A DNA stretch of 64,000 bases from Auriscalpium vulgare (lineage: Eukaryota > Basidiomycota > Agaricomycetes > Russulales > Auriscalpiaceae), in contig JAHBBC010000004.1 of assembly GCA_019915015.1 (NCBI GenBank), positions 868,001 through 932,000 of the forward strand. The letters run 5' to 3'. This document shows, in pieces, positions 11,658-24,014 of the stretch. Every line of letters begins with the position of its first letter. Within the stretch, counting starts at the first letter, position 1. Below the pieces are notes generated by a model. The model did no database searches and was not told the DNA's origin. It worked only from the letters and a program-made list of their open reading frames with translations. A program made the position numbers and the translations under genes.

Positions 11658-12717
11658 CTCGCTAGCGGGTACCGAGGCCGCCCATCCCCAACTATGTCAG
11701 GTTCTTTGGGATCTCGGATACGGTCTACAAGACAGGATCCACGGGGATAGTCGTAGCTAGGGCATGCGCCCGGAGGCGCCCGGTAGGGTAGATGTTTTTG
11801 CTTGTATCTAGCCTCGTGACCATGCTGTGTTACATCATCTCGCGCTTACCCGGCAGTTCCAGGCAAGCCGAGCTGGCTCTACGCCTCTACGCATACTAAT
11901 GTGCGCCGGACTAGAGCCTGCCCTCGCTGCCTTGTCTATATGCACCCTCGATGTCAACTCGATGTCGTCGGACACCCGCGCCCTCGTTCTCGCCTCGCTC
12001 GCGGGCAAGCGCTGACCCGCTGTCGCTCGCTCACTCGCTCTACGGCGCAACTCACTCAAGAAGCGCTCACTGGGCTCCGTAATATAGAAGAGGAAGAGGG
12101 ATTGGTTGTCCTGAATTCATTCAGTTGGAAACCAGTCGCGGAGGGCAAGAGAAAAACGTCCTTTTAGGCTGGTTTGGTACGATTGGTGCTTCAAAACTGT
12201 GAGCGAAAAGGTCACTATAAATTTGTGTAACTTTGAAACGTTGCAATTGCACAGGCATCTCGGCGTGCAGGTGGATCTGGGACGTCTCAGGCGCCGTGTT
12301 CATGGGAGAATTAAGTTGGCAATGCCCGGCCAGACACCCCCCTGTCACCCACTGTTGCACCGTCCCACAGTGAGACTGAGTCCCTGTCCCACCGTCTCCC
12401 ACGATCCTACTTCCAGTCACAATGGCAGCGTCGGGGTGCCTATGCCGTAGGCACGTTGATGAAGCTGGGGAAGGGCATAATGAGATGACAATCGAGGTGT
12501 GATGAATAGGGCGTCAGAGGTGCGACGCGCGCGTTGCGCGGAGCAACGAGTGGCACGAGCAACGGCGGTGCGTGAGCCCGGCTCAACGCGCTTGCAGCCT
12601 GGGCGCCCGTGACGCGTGACGGCAGCGTCGCCGTTGAAAAGCTATGTATGGCGGACATATACATCAGATAGATACCGCGTACCGGCTGTCCGCCTCTCTC
12701 CCAGTCTCCTCGGAGGG
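11658..12717. other. no gene recognised
   Basis: Downstream of the homeodomain gene I found no exon and no repeat with support. Confidence 0.35.
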
Positions 12718-13968
12718 ACTTCAGTTCCGTAGGGGACCCTTCGGGCCCACTCGGTGTACTCCGCGGGGACCCTGCGGGTCCCGCACGCACCCCGCGGGCT
12801 CAGGCGCGCGCAGCCATTGCTGGAGCGGCTGGAGCTCGCGCGCGGCGCACGAGACGCGGCCGCAAGGTCCTCGCGGGAGCCGCCAGGACCGCGCGCGGCG
12901 AGGGCTCAGCGGCACCGTCGACGCCGCCGCCGTCTGTACACACAGGGGCCCTGCGCAACCGACAGGACCCCGCGCCGCTACGCGCCGCAGGAGTCAAGCG
13001 TCGGTGCGCCCGGTCTGTGCGGGGCGCGCCCTTCTCGTCGCTATCGCCGCGCACCCTCGCTGCGCCCTGTTCGCCGCTGCCGTGTGCCCTTGCTGCGAGC
13101 CCACGCGCGTTGCCGTCGGAAAGGACGGCGAGGACGACGCGTAGCAAAGAGGACGCGACGCGCATGGGCGCACCTACGGCAGCGGCGATGGTAGCGGGGT
13201 ACCCGACGCGTGCTGGGCATTTTAGACGGACAACGGTGCGTGTATATAGTTTACAGACGTGCTAATGCTAACATCGACAATTAATACTACGCGCGTCCCC
13301 CAAGGCCGCATCTGTGCCGCCCGCCCCACTGCCCGCCACCCCCGCGCCCAATACTTACACCCTCGCCATCCCTGTGTCCGGCACACGGAATCGCTCGCCA
13401 TCTCCCGTCCTCCGCTTCCCTACTACGCCTCATCCACCTCGTCCATGCGCGGCACGCGGAGCGACAGTCACCGAAGACAGGCCGGAAGATACCAACGCGG
13501 CCGGTGCGGCCGGCGTGGATATGGCGCGGCGAGGACGACGAGGTGGAGCGCGTAGGCATGGCGCGCCCCACAAGGACCTGGCGGTGAGCGCGCGGGCCCC
13601 GGCGGGCGCGCAGGGTCCTATCTGGCGCGCAGGGTCCTATCTGGCGCGCAGGGTCCCTGCGGGGATACAGACGGCGAGGGCGTTGACGGTGGAGGCCATG
13701 CCGCAGGACCCTCGCGGCGCAGGGTCCTGGCGGGCGCGCAGGATCCCTGCGGGTGCAAGACGGCGGCGGCGTCGATGGCGGGGGGGCATGCGGCTCAACC
13801 CTCGCAGCGCGGGGTCCTGGCGGCTCTGCGAGATCCTAGCGGCGTCCCCTGCACGGCGCGCGAGCTCCAGCCGCTCCAGCAATGGCTAGGCGCGCCTGAG
13901 CCCGCGGGGTGCGTGCGGGACCCGCAGGGTCCCCGCGAAGGGTCCCCGGGGGAACTGAAGTAGTACCT
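12718..13968. repeat. GC-rich element bounded by about 200-bp inverted repeats
   Basis: The sequence from about 12718 rightward (CTTCAGTTCC, GGGACCCTGCGGGTCCCGCA, GCCATTGCTGGAGCGGCTGG) recurs as its reverse complement ending at 13968. The match continues inward at lower identity for roughly 200 bp on each side (to about 12935 and from about 13770). The interior is extremely GC-rich and holds overlapping open frames in most frames, a composition artefact. It may be a TIR-bounded element of about 1.25 kb; no flanking duplication was identified. Confidence 0.65.
13604..13663 (+). repeat. short tandem repeat, three units
   Basis: Three near-identical units of 19 bp, each containing GGCGCGCAGGGTCC, follow each other inside the inverted-repeat element. 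The core CGCAGGGTCC recurs elsewhere in the element. Confidence 0.75.
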
Positions 13969-13984
13969 CCTTCTTGAGTCTTTA

Positions 13985-14115
13985 CCTGTGCACTTCTTGC
14001 AGGCACACTTCTCGTTATAATACCCTGATGGGCTATATTTCACGGTGATTTCCTCGTCCGGCTCAATGTTGCGAACCGTGGTCACCGTGCAGGCTGCAGC
14101 GGTCTGTGGAATGGG
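13985..14115 (-). pseudogene. SET-domain C-terminal fragment
   Basis: About 40 codons read TVRNIEPDEEITVKYSPSGY then KCACKKCTG. This is the end of a SET methyltransferase domain (I-x2-DEEIT-x-KY) followed by the C-x-C-x2-C post-SET motif. Nothing of the rest of a SET protein is recognisable on either side, and the left side runs directly into the inverted-repeat element. It is a scrap, possibly carried by that element. Confidence 0.55.
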
Positions 14116-14130
14116 AAAGATCTGGTGAAA

Positions 14131-15911
14131 TATGATGTTCCAGCAATGCGGGGGCTTTGAGGCCGCACGTTGCACTCAAGCCCTGAATCTGCCGGCAGAG
14201 GTCCGTCGGACCCTGTGGTGGATCTCGGTTGCTCTAAGGAGGAGCATCCATTTCGTGAACTATGAGCATTTCGCCCTAGCGGTATGGAGGAGCAAGCGAC
14301 GCTTTGTTGCCTTTTGTCTGGGGAATCAGCGCAATGTATGCTGACGCCCTGGTGCGCGCCCGTGGATCCTCCGTCTTGCGCGAGGCCCGCCTCGTGGAGG
14401 CTCGAAGAGGAGCGCGCTGGCGTGGGCGTTCTGGAGAGCAAGTGGGAAGCCTGAGACAGACGAATGTTATAACAGAACGACTATCTTCTGTGCCAAGGTC
14501 AGCCACGGAGACTAAGACGAATGGGTCCAATGGGAGCGACAGGACGCACATGGGAGATGGACATCTTCCCAGTCCCCAGACTCCTATGCATATTACGACC
14601 CCGCGTGCAAACTCTATTGGGATCAGAATGACACGCCCCAAGTGGTCGTAACAGAGAAGCCGGCTCGGCACGGGTCCCCGGGTCCGGCGTCCATGTTGTC
14701 CCGAACCTCTGCCGAACCAGTCGGGGCGCAGTACTAGTGACACCAACAGCTCTCGCCAATTTTCCTGTTCTTGACTCGCTTCTCAAATATGTCAGCGTGT
14801 CTCTCTTTCTCTCTCTTCCGTCTCTCATGTCCTTGCGCCAAACGACTGCGACAGCGGCGCCGATATTCTTCTCCCTCGGGAGCTCTCGACGGCCTGCGTC
14901 CATCTCGACGACTGCCAGGTCTCTTCAATCGCGACTTATTGTCTGAGGGGCTGCTCTGAGTGGATGGCTGGTAGTCTTGCGCTCGATCTCTCGCGAAGCC
15001 TTGGGAAGTCGTGTCTGGCAGTCGTCTGGCAGCGATCCGATGGGAATCCGACATTTATTGTATTCCAACGGGACGCAGCGGGTGGTGCGCTCGAAGACGT
15101 CCTTTGCTGACTGCGCGCTGCGAGACTGCCTGGGGAATTCCGACTTATCTAATCCTATTGTGTGGCGCGTGAGTACACATAGTCAGATAGCTCTTGGTAT
15201 GAAGCACTTACATGTCGTGCAGCCAGCAAAGCAGCTGCATATGCACTTGGGTGCGTCGCATTCGGCCATGACCATATCGCGCATATCGCTGTCGCGGACA
15301 TTGAAGGCGAGGCACGGGTCCTAGGCGCCGGCCCGCCGCGTTGCATGTGCACGCCTGCCTCGACACGCGCATTCCAGTCAGTAACTTTCCATTTTTCCAG
15401 GTTTTGAAACACTGTCAGCTGCCATGCATCACGCATCGTGCACGCTTCCAAGCGAGCCAGAGGCGAAAACGGGCACGAAAAGTCGTCGCGGATGGAGTGC
15501 ACGATCGGCGACTGATCTTCCGATCGTTCGGGCACAATCGTGTCCGACGTGCTGGGCAGTAAGTTCAAAGCAGCAAACCCAATGATGTGCGAGCGACACG
15601 GTGCAATATTATGGTCCGCAGCTCATAAACCTGAGACATCGATCAGTCTTGAAATACTGACAACAGGCGACTTACATACCTTTTCACGACCGCGCTCAAA
15701 GAAGACTGGCCGCTTGGTACGTCGTTCTATTCCATCAATATTCTCGGAGAGCTGGTGTAGCGGGCATCGTTAACCGTTTCTCCCGTGCAGCTGTCACAGA
15801 CGGTCGACAGGCGTCAAGTGAGTCACCACGAGCAAGCAGGCGACAGTGGGTTCGTTTTTATTTATTCGATCCTCGGGTACCTACCCATCTGGCAGGCGTC
15901 TATGAGCGCTC
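14131..15911. other. no complete gene; one cysteine-rich coding-like stretch
   Basis: A minus-strand stretch at about 15205-15330 encodes a Cys-rich segment (AECDAPKCICSCFAGCTTC) that could be a metal-binding exon, but I could not attach it to other exons. The remainder shows nothing I can support. Confidence 0.3.
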
Positions 15912-17088
15912 ACTTGCTGGGAGTGGGCCGATGCTTAGCACGGCAATACGATTCCACATTGAATACTCTCCACTAATGGACCAAACAAATGTGAACATGA
16001 GAGTCTGAGTTGAATCCAGTAAGTATGAGCAATGACCCACAGCACTTGACGACCTGCTACCTCCAGAATTGCGGGCGGAGGTGGGCAAGGAAAATATTGT
16101 TGGATATATCACGTGAGCAAGCTCAAGACCGTGTCGGCAACTTCCGGGTCCTATACAGTTCACACGAACCATATTTTGTATACATGTAGCTGGCTCTTAG
16201 CGTACACTGTTATCAGCCTATTCCCTCTCTCATCGTGCTTCGAGTGCATCGCACCCTCTTCTTGTAGATCATGTGGACCATATTTGTTGGGGAAATTGGG
16301 TCCAACCCAATTTCCCCAACAAATATGATGTCACTCCGGTCACTAAACTGTCGGTTAGTTACCGGAGTGATGTCATAAGTCACACTGTTGCTATGGTAAT
16401 AACAACATGTACCTACACACGAGGAAATGCACTTATGAGGCATATGGATAACAGCCCAGTTGGGGTGTTGTTTAATGTGTGGATGTTGTCTGCAGTGTAA
16501 GAGTGTCAGAGTGAGCAGAGTACAGATGTTGCTGAAGGTGCACTAGCACTATGTGAGTATTGTCAGAAGATGTGAATACATAGTGATGACGGGCGACGTG
16601 GGTGATACGCTAGGGGTGGCATGCACCGTGAGCAGGTTGGGGCTCGGTCGGGGGGGTGCAGTGGCAGGTATCACGCCATGCAGGGCGCGTGTAGCTGCAC
16701 CCGTTGATGCTGGCACTGGTGGACGGCATGCTAAACAATAATTGTTGCCAACACTTGAGCTCAAAAGCGATGACATCATTTCGGCTTTTAAATGCACTTT
16801 AATACCCGGAATGATGACATCGTCTTTTCCTACCGACTGTGCACTGTTCGATGTTCAATCCTGGCAACATAATCACTGTGCGCGTTGTATGGTCTGAGTA
16901 AGTTTCATAGGCAACAATACATGTGTAGTGTACAGTGTATCATCCCGTGAGGCCGGTGAGGGAGCTGAAAGCACGAGTGAACAAAGTGTGGGACTGAATT
17001 TCCAGAAAAGGCGACACAGACTGTCGTTGCATGGGTCAAAAAAATGCTGGATGTAGATGACATAAGCAACGATTCAAAGGAATCGTAA
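15912..17088 (+). repeat. Rep-A interspersed repeat, copy 1 (intact, 1177 bp)
   Basis: Shares both ends and nearly all of its sequence with the split copy at 22371-33858, and its ends with the shorter copy at 59068-59642. All three begin ACTTGCTGGGAGTGGGCCGA and end with a hairpin, ACGATTC-loop-GAATCGT, followed by AA. No long open frame, no TG...CA ends and no flanking duplication, so it looks like a non-autonomous element. The terminal hairpin recalls Helitron-type ends, but the CTRR terminus is missing. Confidence 0.75.
16279..16327. repeat. perfect 23-bp-arm palindrome in Rep-A copy 1
   Basis: Arms starting CATATTTGTTGGGGAAATT pair perfectly over 23 bp around a 3-nt CCA loop. A second, weaker inverted repeat (CACTCCGGT ... 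ACCGGAGTG) follows at about 16334-16370. Confidence 0.95.
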
Positions 17089-17108
17089 TATCAGCCACGT
17101 TCCAGACA

Positions 17109-18790
17109 TCAATGGCAAGCGATGGACATACCAGCAAAGCGCCCTGGGCCAGTCGACATGAGCACCGATGGAAGATGTCTTGTCTGAGGAAGCTCTGCCT
17201 GCCTAGCTACCCCGCCCATGCCCGCGACGGGTGCTGTGACGCCTCCGCCCGCCGTCGTGATGGGACGGCAACGAAGCATGGGAAGGCAGTACAATGCGTT
17301 GCCCGGCGCATACCCACCGTGCACTGCATGCAGAACAAGGACAGCTCGCCATTCCGGTGCGAATCCTGTTCACAATCGCATCCTATTCCTTGGTGATCTA
17401 GATCATACTACATGTTACACCTAGGAGACGGAAAGGGCCATCAGCATCAAGTCATCAAAATCGGATACAATGCGCGCAGGAACGAAGAAGTGACGGGGCG
17501 GCTGTGGGCCTTCGCTTCCAGCGCGCCAACCATGCCTCGACACATAAGGATATGAGATGACAGCAGGATCACTTACAATCTTACAGTCCCCTCCTCCTTC
17601 TCGGCCACTCCTCGAACGCTTTTCAAAACGCTCCCGCGGTGCCCGCGGATGCTCCGGGCGGCCCACCGGTCGCTCCTCCCTGCCCGTTTTTCCGCGCAGC
17701 ACCACTTGCCCGCCTTTGGACCCCCTCGTTGACGGGCATCTGCTTCAAGTTCCCTGGCACTGCCACATATTGCTGGCCATACGGGGCGTATTTGTTGACG
17801 AAGAGGTCGGCGGGCTGGGCCCGCGGGGCTTGGTCGTTGGCCTTCGTCACCTGTCGGTAGATGGGTTGGACGCCCTGGACCTATACAGAGAACACAATTC
17901 ATCGGTCAGTATCGAGCGCTTGCAATCGCTAACAGATATGAATCGCCCAGCTACGACGGTGGCAGAAGAGAAAGCGAGGCAACCTGCACATCAAACCGGT
18001 GCCGACCGTTGACGGCGCCCACTACGAAACCCCTCAACCTCTTCCGACGCTCAGGCGAGGTCCTTCGGTAGGCAGGAAAATCGAGACACACCCTTGACTA
18101 CCACGAAAAGAGAGGAAGAAGAAGAAGAAGAAGGCGAGAAATGGGACCACGAGCACATCGAACTCGTGGCAACCGTTGGTGGCGCACTGCACGCTCGACA
18201 ATGCGCTAAGTGCCCTCAATCACTCGAGCGAAGTGCTCGGTATGGCAGGGCAGGCCGATGGGTGTGGGAGGAAAGGAAGAAATCATGCAGGCGAGACGAC
18301 TTACGGGAGGGGCCGCGGGTGGGTTTCGACGCTGCCACTCTCGTTTGGCGGCTTCTCGGGCATGAGCTTTTTTCTGTACAGGGAGAATGATCGATGTGAG
18401 CGGTAGAGCACAAAAAGAGCGATGCATTTGGAAGAGATGGCGATGGATGAGAGGTCAATGGGACGCAAGGCGACCCTTATTGGCGAAGGCCGTTGGTCGC
18501 CATCCACTGCCTCTGCGGACACAAAAGACCTCGAAATCCGTCGGCAGGGTCACAGCCTCTGCCTGACGGTGCCGAATTTGTGGGGAGAAAGGGAAGAATG
18601 TCGAGGAAGGGAAGAATGTCGAGAGAGAAAGAGGGGACACACCTGTTCCTTTGCTTGGTCCTTGGCCTGCCGCATTTCAGACGGCGACAGCATGTCTTCT
18701 ATCGCGAAGATCGCAGATGCGGGTGCTAAGGCGTAATTGCTCATATTTTGGAGGATGTCGAGAAGGACGTCGACGACGCGAAGTGAGTCA
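17109..18790 (-). pseudogene. uncharacterised gene fragments on the minus strand
   Basis: Several minus-strand stretches have ordinary protein texture. One at about 18655-18780 reads LLDILQNMSNYALAPASAIF then DMLSPSEMRQAKDQAKEQ and ends at a GTGTGT donor. One at about 17640-17880 reads QPADLFVNKYAPYGQQYVAV then GNLKQMPVNEG. One at about 17215-17324 is Gly/Ala-rich. They may be exons of one gene reading right to left that is cut at its 3' side by Rep-A copy 1. I do not recognise the family and could not connect the pieces with in-frame introns. Included are a (GAA)n run near 18110-18132 and low-complexity sequence. Confidence 0.3.
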
Positions 18791-18799
18791 AGCTCAAGC

Positions 18800-21700
18800 G
18801 TGCTCGTAGCTGACCAAGTTTGGGGGCTTTGCACAAAACTCCGACGCCGTGTATGCTGCCCGCACAGCGGCGAGCAACAACAGGGCATGTGAGAGACATC
18901 CAAAAAATCACTGAAATATGCGCTATGTCCTCCTCGACCACACCGAGATCACTACAGAGTCCCGCTTGTGCAGAAATCACTGCAGGCGCACAGACACCAC
19001 TGGTGCCGCACAGGCAATAACTGCAAACACCGGGAAACTGTGAAAGTGACCCGAAAGCGTCCGAAAAAGGGTCCCAGGATAGTCGCAGCCGGTAGCGCAA
19101 GCCGTGGAAACCGATAGAACTCTCGGGACCGTCGGCCGCAATGACTCCCCTGGCGGCCGCGATGCCGACGAGAAAGCGCCCCGCAGTTGATGACCAGTGA
19201 TGGGTGACAAGAGAGCTCGAGAACCGGAGTAAAGCGGTGGGGAGACCGGGATGCGGTGGAAACCTGTGTTGGGATATAGCGCCGGACGATTGACGCCGAC
19301 AGTCAGCACAGCGACGGCGATGCATAGCAAGCGGCGACGTTGGAGCCCATGCAAGAATGAAGGCAATCCTAGAAAAAAACAAGGTGTCCACGAAGACGAT
19401 GAATGAGGCGAAAGGAGAACAAAGTCGCCAGGACTTACTAAGCTGCTGTCAAGGGGCTGGGGAGTACCAGAGAGTCAAGGTGGCGTCGTGAGTGCATCTG
19501 AGGATTTTGTGTGAGCTGCGGAACGCAAGAAACAGCCAGTGAGGGGGAGGGGGAGGGGTGCCGCCAGAAAGCCACACGCGGGATACCCTGCGGCACCTTC
19601 TTATAGCCACCCACATCGGCGTGACATCGCTCGCTTTCCTTTGATTGCTGTGCAGTTAGATTCCGTTCTCTCCGGCGCTTAGTGCCATGTGCCAGATCCC
19701 ATCGATCAGATTGGACCCCGCTGTTTCCACGTATGGCGACTCACCTTGCAGCAACCCATGCACCAAGCGGCCGCCGCAGCTGCCGCGTGGAACGACTCAC
19801 GGCGGGATCCTCTCTTGCGCCTTGCGTCGCTGCGTGGGCTGCGCTGAGCGTGCAAAGCACGTGTGGGAAGGGCGAATGGGGAATTCGGGGTCGAAAATTG
19901 GCGAGCCGCTTTATGTATACGCGCGTTCGGCGCGCGCCCGCGTGGGCGGCCGGGGCTCCACATCGGGAAGCGCCCCTGGTGCGATCAAACACCAATAAGG
20001 GAAGCGACGGTGCCGATGGGCGGTGGCTCAGCGTGTACATGGCTCAGCGTGTGAGTATCCGTGCGGTTGCGTTCAAGCTGAGCCGTCCCTTCATTTATCC
20101 GGCATTGAGGCTGATGAGAATGTCCAGTTGTATTGTTGGTCCTGCCACTACTGAACAGTTCAAAATAGATCATGAAGGTTGCAAGAAGGACCGTCCTTCA
20201 ACAACAGCGCATCCCTGCATGTCGAGCAGCACTCGAGCTGGCAGCTCCTCGCGCACTCTCTCGAGCGTTGACCACCGGCAATGCCATTCAGCGCGCCACA
20301 TTTGCCGCCCGCGCAGGTATCCACGTCCTGCGATTGCTGGCCGTGCGGATTCACGGCAACCGTGATTTTCCAGAGCGGGGTTGAGTAAGAGTCTATTCGA
20401 ATCAGTCGCCTGCCTGAGGCGTCAGTCGTTGGCAAGAAGAGATGTGCTGCAGGATTAATTCCTGTAGCATATACGTGGTACCAATTTCGATACGACATCA
20501 TCGAAAGAGTGGATGTTGACGACAGCCATTGAAGTATGCGAGCGAACGTATATAGCGATCTGATCACTACGTTGAGCATCGGAGGCAATGTGAAGACTAC
20601 GAACACACCTTCAGACACACCTTCAGACAGCACTCGACTGGGAGACGAGTCTAATCGTTCTCCTCTTGATCAAAGTACGCCGGACCTGTCCGGGCGGTAT
20701 GCGGACACGGAAACGTCACCCGGGCGATGACCTGTTCCCAGTCGTCTAACGTCACCAAATACACCTGAACATGGTTCCACTCATCAGCATCTGTACCTGT
20801 GGAATGGCAGGAGAACTGAAACTTGCCTGATTGAGCCCGCGTTCCGCCACCCACTCGATCCCGACTTCTTGGGGAATCGACCGCGCGGCGCAGGGCAGGA
20901 TAATTGACCAGGGCCGTGCGGGCGTCGGAGATGGCGTCGAGACGAAGCCCGGCAGCCCCGTCGCCAGGTCCGAAGAAGTGAGCCGCCCAGGGCGAGATGG
21001 GCGCCGTCGCCAACTCGAGGCCCGGCCCGTAGCGCGCAGTCGAGCGATGGAAGTTGCATCACAGATGGAGCTCCGAGGATATTTTCCAAATCCCAGGTAG
21101 CGCACTTGAGATGTGTCGAGGTGAAGAGCAGGCCACTGCATGGTCTTTATAAAACGAGACAACTGCCGCCACAACCTAGGATGGCATAGCAGAGGCTTCA
21201 GATCTCCAGATACGGAGACCTGGATTACGACAATCCGAATACACCGAATCCTCGTGGAGATGCGTGCCGGAGGCGTTGTGATCAGAAGACCTCGGGTAGA
21301 AGCCTCGTGACGGAGGGCGTTGTTGTTGCGGCGCCGCCTATTGTGATGAATGGATCGGCTGATGAAAACAAAACAACAAGAACTTGAGCGCGTCCAACTA
21401 GGGCTTGTTGCACTAGTCAGACAACCCGTACCTTGTGTTGTGATATCCCGAACGCTCTGCTTCGCTTTTGAGCATGAGCTATCGTATAGAATTGGATGTC
21501 AGCGATAGATTGAAATCAGAAGCATGCTAACAAGCTTACCGTCAGCGTCCGCTGCGGATCTTCAGCACAGAGTCAAGTGTACCGACGACGAGCTTTTTGT
21601 CACTTCTAGCGTCGGATTTGGGAGGATAGGTCGACGTTGATACTAGACGGGAAGGATAATTGCGGCGGTACCAAACGAACGTGCCAACTTACTAGTGCAG

Positions 21701-22370
21701 TACTAGTCTGCAGCCAACAGTGCAGGGCCCGCAGCGGAGGAGATCGAGCACGTTTGGCGGTTGGGGCGGCTTCGGGCGCTTCTTCGTCATATGCTTGGTG
21801 CTTGCAATGCGGTCGACAGCATGACGGGAGCGCACAAAAGACCGTCGATGTTGCGGCACTGCTACCAAACAAGAACTTCCGCGGCTCGCAGAGAGGATAC
21901 GTTTAGCACAAGGTAGGGCGCGGTCGCTGGCGACGACGTCCAGCGGTCGAGGCGCCTTCGTTCGCATCTGGGCGCGCTTGAGAGCGTGCCGTCCTCTGGG
22001 ACGATCGATCGCGGCGGGTCGCGACCGCGGCCGCATTGGGTGAAACCCAACTGTGGGGTTGTGTCGTGAGAACGAGAGCATTAGTTCCCACCGTACCGCG
22101 GCCGCCAGTCTCTGTACCCCTTGTTGCATTGGCAACAACGCCAATGCACTCGATCTGAGTAATGCTATCTATCGTGCTCATCTGCCACAGCCTGAGTCTC
22201 CTTGAGCGCTGCACTCCCAATACACTCTTAATACCTCCGGCCGCTCGACCGCGTGACACTGACACGTCTGTGGTTATCATTAATATATTGGGTTATCACG
22301 CGTTGACGCGTCGCTCAGCGCGTCGCGCTCTCCTTTAGTTTCTGTCGCCCCAGATGTTTTCCTTGTCTAC
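18800..22370. other. gene-poor stretch with one coding-like fragment
   Basis: A minus-strand open segment at about 20651-21015 reads ATAPISPWAAHFFGPGDG near its start and WNHVQVYLVTLDDWEQVIAR near its end, plausible protein of unknown family. Otherwise I see only short overlapping frames. No tRNA or repeat array found, apart from the small dispersed repeat at 21958-22060. Confidence 0.3.
21958..22060 (-). repeat. dispersed repeat Rep-D, copy 1
   Basis: Read on the minus strand, this matches about 34345-34440 on the plus strand. Shared blocks are GTGGGGTTT/GTTGGGTTT, then a GCGGTCGCGGA-type core and GTCCCAGAGGACGGCACG. Both would encode VGFT-x-CGRGR...VPEDGT, but neither sits in a recognisable gene. 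Confidence 0.6.
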
Positions 22371-22654
22371 ACTTGCTGGGAGTGGGCCGATGCTTAGCAC
22401 GGCAATACGATTCCACATTGAATACTCTCCACTAATGGACCAAACAAATGTGAACATGAGAGTCCGAGTTGAATCCAGTAAGTATGAGCAATGACCCACA
22501 GCGCTTGACGACCTGCTACCTCCAGAATTGCGGGCGGAGGTGGGCAAGGAAAATATTGTTGGATATATCACGTGAGCAAGCTCAAGACCGTGTCGGCAAC
22601 TTCCGGGTCCTATACAGTTCACACGAACCATATTTTGTATACATGTAGCTGGCT
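22371..22654 (+). repeat. Rep-A copy 2, left part
   Basis: Matches 15912-16195 of copy 1 almost base for base and stops exactly at the left terminal repeat of the DNA transposon starting at 22655. The remainder of this copy resumes at 32949. Confidence 0.95.
22646..22654. other. 9-bp target-site duplication, left (TAGCTGGCT)
   Basis: TAGCTGGCT occurs once in the uninterrupted Rep-A copy 1 (16187-16195) and twice in copy 2, flanking 22655-32948. Confidence 0.95.
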
Positions 22655-22746
22655 TAGTCTCGGAACCAGCCACATCGGAGTCAAAAAACAAGGCAAACGG
22701 GGACTCCTTAACGTCTGGGGACTTTGAACCGGCGGCACATGGATCG
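22655..22746 (+). repeat. left terminal inverted repeat
   Basis: Positions 1-17 match the right end perfectly. Positions 18-48 are diverged, 49-64 are perfect, and after one mismatch the last 27 (GACTTTGAACCGGCGG...) are perfect again. The conserved inner block may be a transposase-binding site. Confidence 0.95.
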
Positions 22747-22822
22747 AGTGACTATGTCACTGATAGTCACCGCCTAGTCACTGATGCTACAGAGATTAAG
22801 TTATGTGACCAAGCGCGTTTGC

Positions 22823-22826
22823 GCGT
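22823..22826. other. 4-bp target-site duplication of the gypsy element (GCGT)
   Basis: GCGT precedes the left LTR (22823-22826) and follows the right LTR (31740-31743). Confidence 0.85.
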
Positions 22827-24004
22827 TGATGACCTATCTCGGCGCACAGGCGGTCAGATGGCAAAACAAACCACAAAACCAACTCCTGCTGGCTCGAGCG
22901 GTGCTAGTAACAGGTTGGGGGCGCGTCCCAGGACCTACAGATGACTCGGGGAGAGGCGTGAACGCTGGGGGGAAGTCGCTAGGTGACTTGGAGGGCGATA
23001 GGACGATGGACAAGGTGATCTGGGATGGAAGTCGACACTGCTGGTGCGGAACAGGACGTTGCGATGTGTAGCGAGCTTGAGAATACCTTGCTGGAGGGCT
23101 GAGACGATGGGGGAACAAAGGCGAGGATGAGGGGACAAGGGGACAAGGTGATACGAAGGTCGCGATGTAACGCGATAACGCTGGACGAGGTGAAAACAAT
23201 GTGCTCTGCGAAGTTGAAGGCTTGTAAACGTGGGCTCTGCGAAGGTGAAGGCTATAATCTTGGGCGCTGCGAAGTTGAAGGTCGAGGTCAATGTTGAACG
23301 CGATAAAACGATGTTGCAAAGGTTTGAGACGTTGACTCTGGAGGGGAGAAGTTGTCTGATATTCCGTGACCTAGCTACCAACAGATATACACGGGAAACA
23401 TGTCTCTGTGGCTACTGTGAGTCATCTGGTAAGTATGGGGATAGTGAGACATTCTAGAAGGCGTATCCAATCAGAAACAAGCATCGCGACGTATCGGAAC
23501 AGCCGGGCTGTGCTATCTCCATGTGAAACTCCGAGATATGCGGATCGCGACGTATCGGAAACCATCAAACCGGAACATTGCTCTGAGACACTGCATCTAG
23601 ACCGGACCCTGGGACCTGTGGGTGACGTGTCGAGGGGCTGCGCAACGCTAGGACGCTCTGGGAACGAGGTGGGAGGCGAGTGCAACATGTGTAGAGCTGA
23701 GGGCAACAAGGGGATGTATGCGCGAGACATTGCGACGTGCGCACAGAATGCTAATGGCTGGCTCAGAACGTCTTGGTGACTTGGGGGGCGTGTACACATG
23801 ACTTGGGGACTTGTGCAATCGTCCTGCGTGGCCTGGATGGTAGAGAATCGATGGAGACGTCAAGGAGTATAGGCCTGTGTTGCTACAAGTGTGCTAGCGT
23901 CTTGGCTGGAACTGCGAGCGCGATGTGTTGCGATAGTCGATGTTGAGGCAATAGAACGTGCCAAAAATGCGAAAACAGAAGCCACCCGCGCTGGGGGTGT
24001 ATCA
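22827..24004 (-). repeat. 3' LTR of the gypsy element (1178 bp)
   Basis: Bounded by TGAT...ATCA and identical to 30562-31739 except for two substitutions that I can see (near 23167 and 23289). Contains three CTGCGAAG(G/T)TGAAGG direct repeats and two GATCGCGACGTATCGGAA-like repeats, plausible regulatory repeats. It is the 3' LTR because gag and pol read leftward. Confidence 0.97.
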
Positions 24005-24014
24005 CCTCCTCCTT
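24005..24014 (-). promoter_or_regulatory. polypurine tract
   Basis: AAGGAGGAGG on the minus strand directly abuts the 3' LTR, the position expected for plus-strand priming. It lies in a segment (24005-24041) duplicated from inside pol (25706-25742). Confidence 0.85.

Noticed and set aside
12644..13560. Several 100-190-codon frames on both strands
   Set aside because: They lie in extremely GC-rich repeats where nearly all frames stay open; their translations are Arg/Ala/Pro/Gly-rich without motifs.
15912..17088. Rep-A as a canonical Helitron
   Set aside because: A terminal hairpin is present but the TC start and CTRR end are absent, so only a tentative similarity is noted.
17351..17380. GGTGCGAATCC-like tRNA B-box
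   Set aside because: No matching A-box, acceptor stem or anticodon arm at the right distance.
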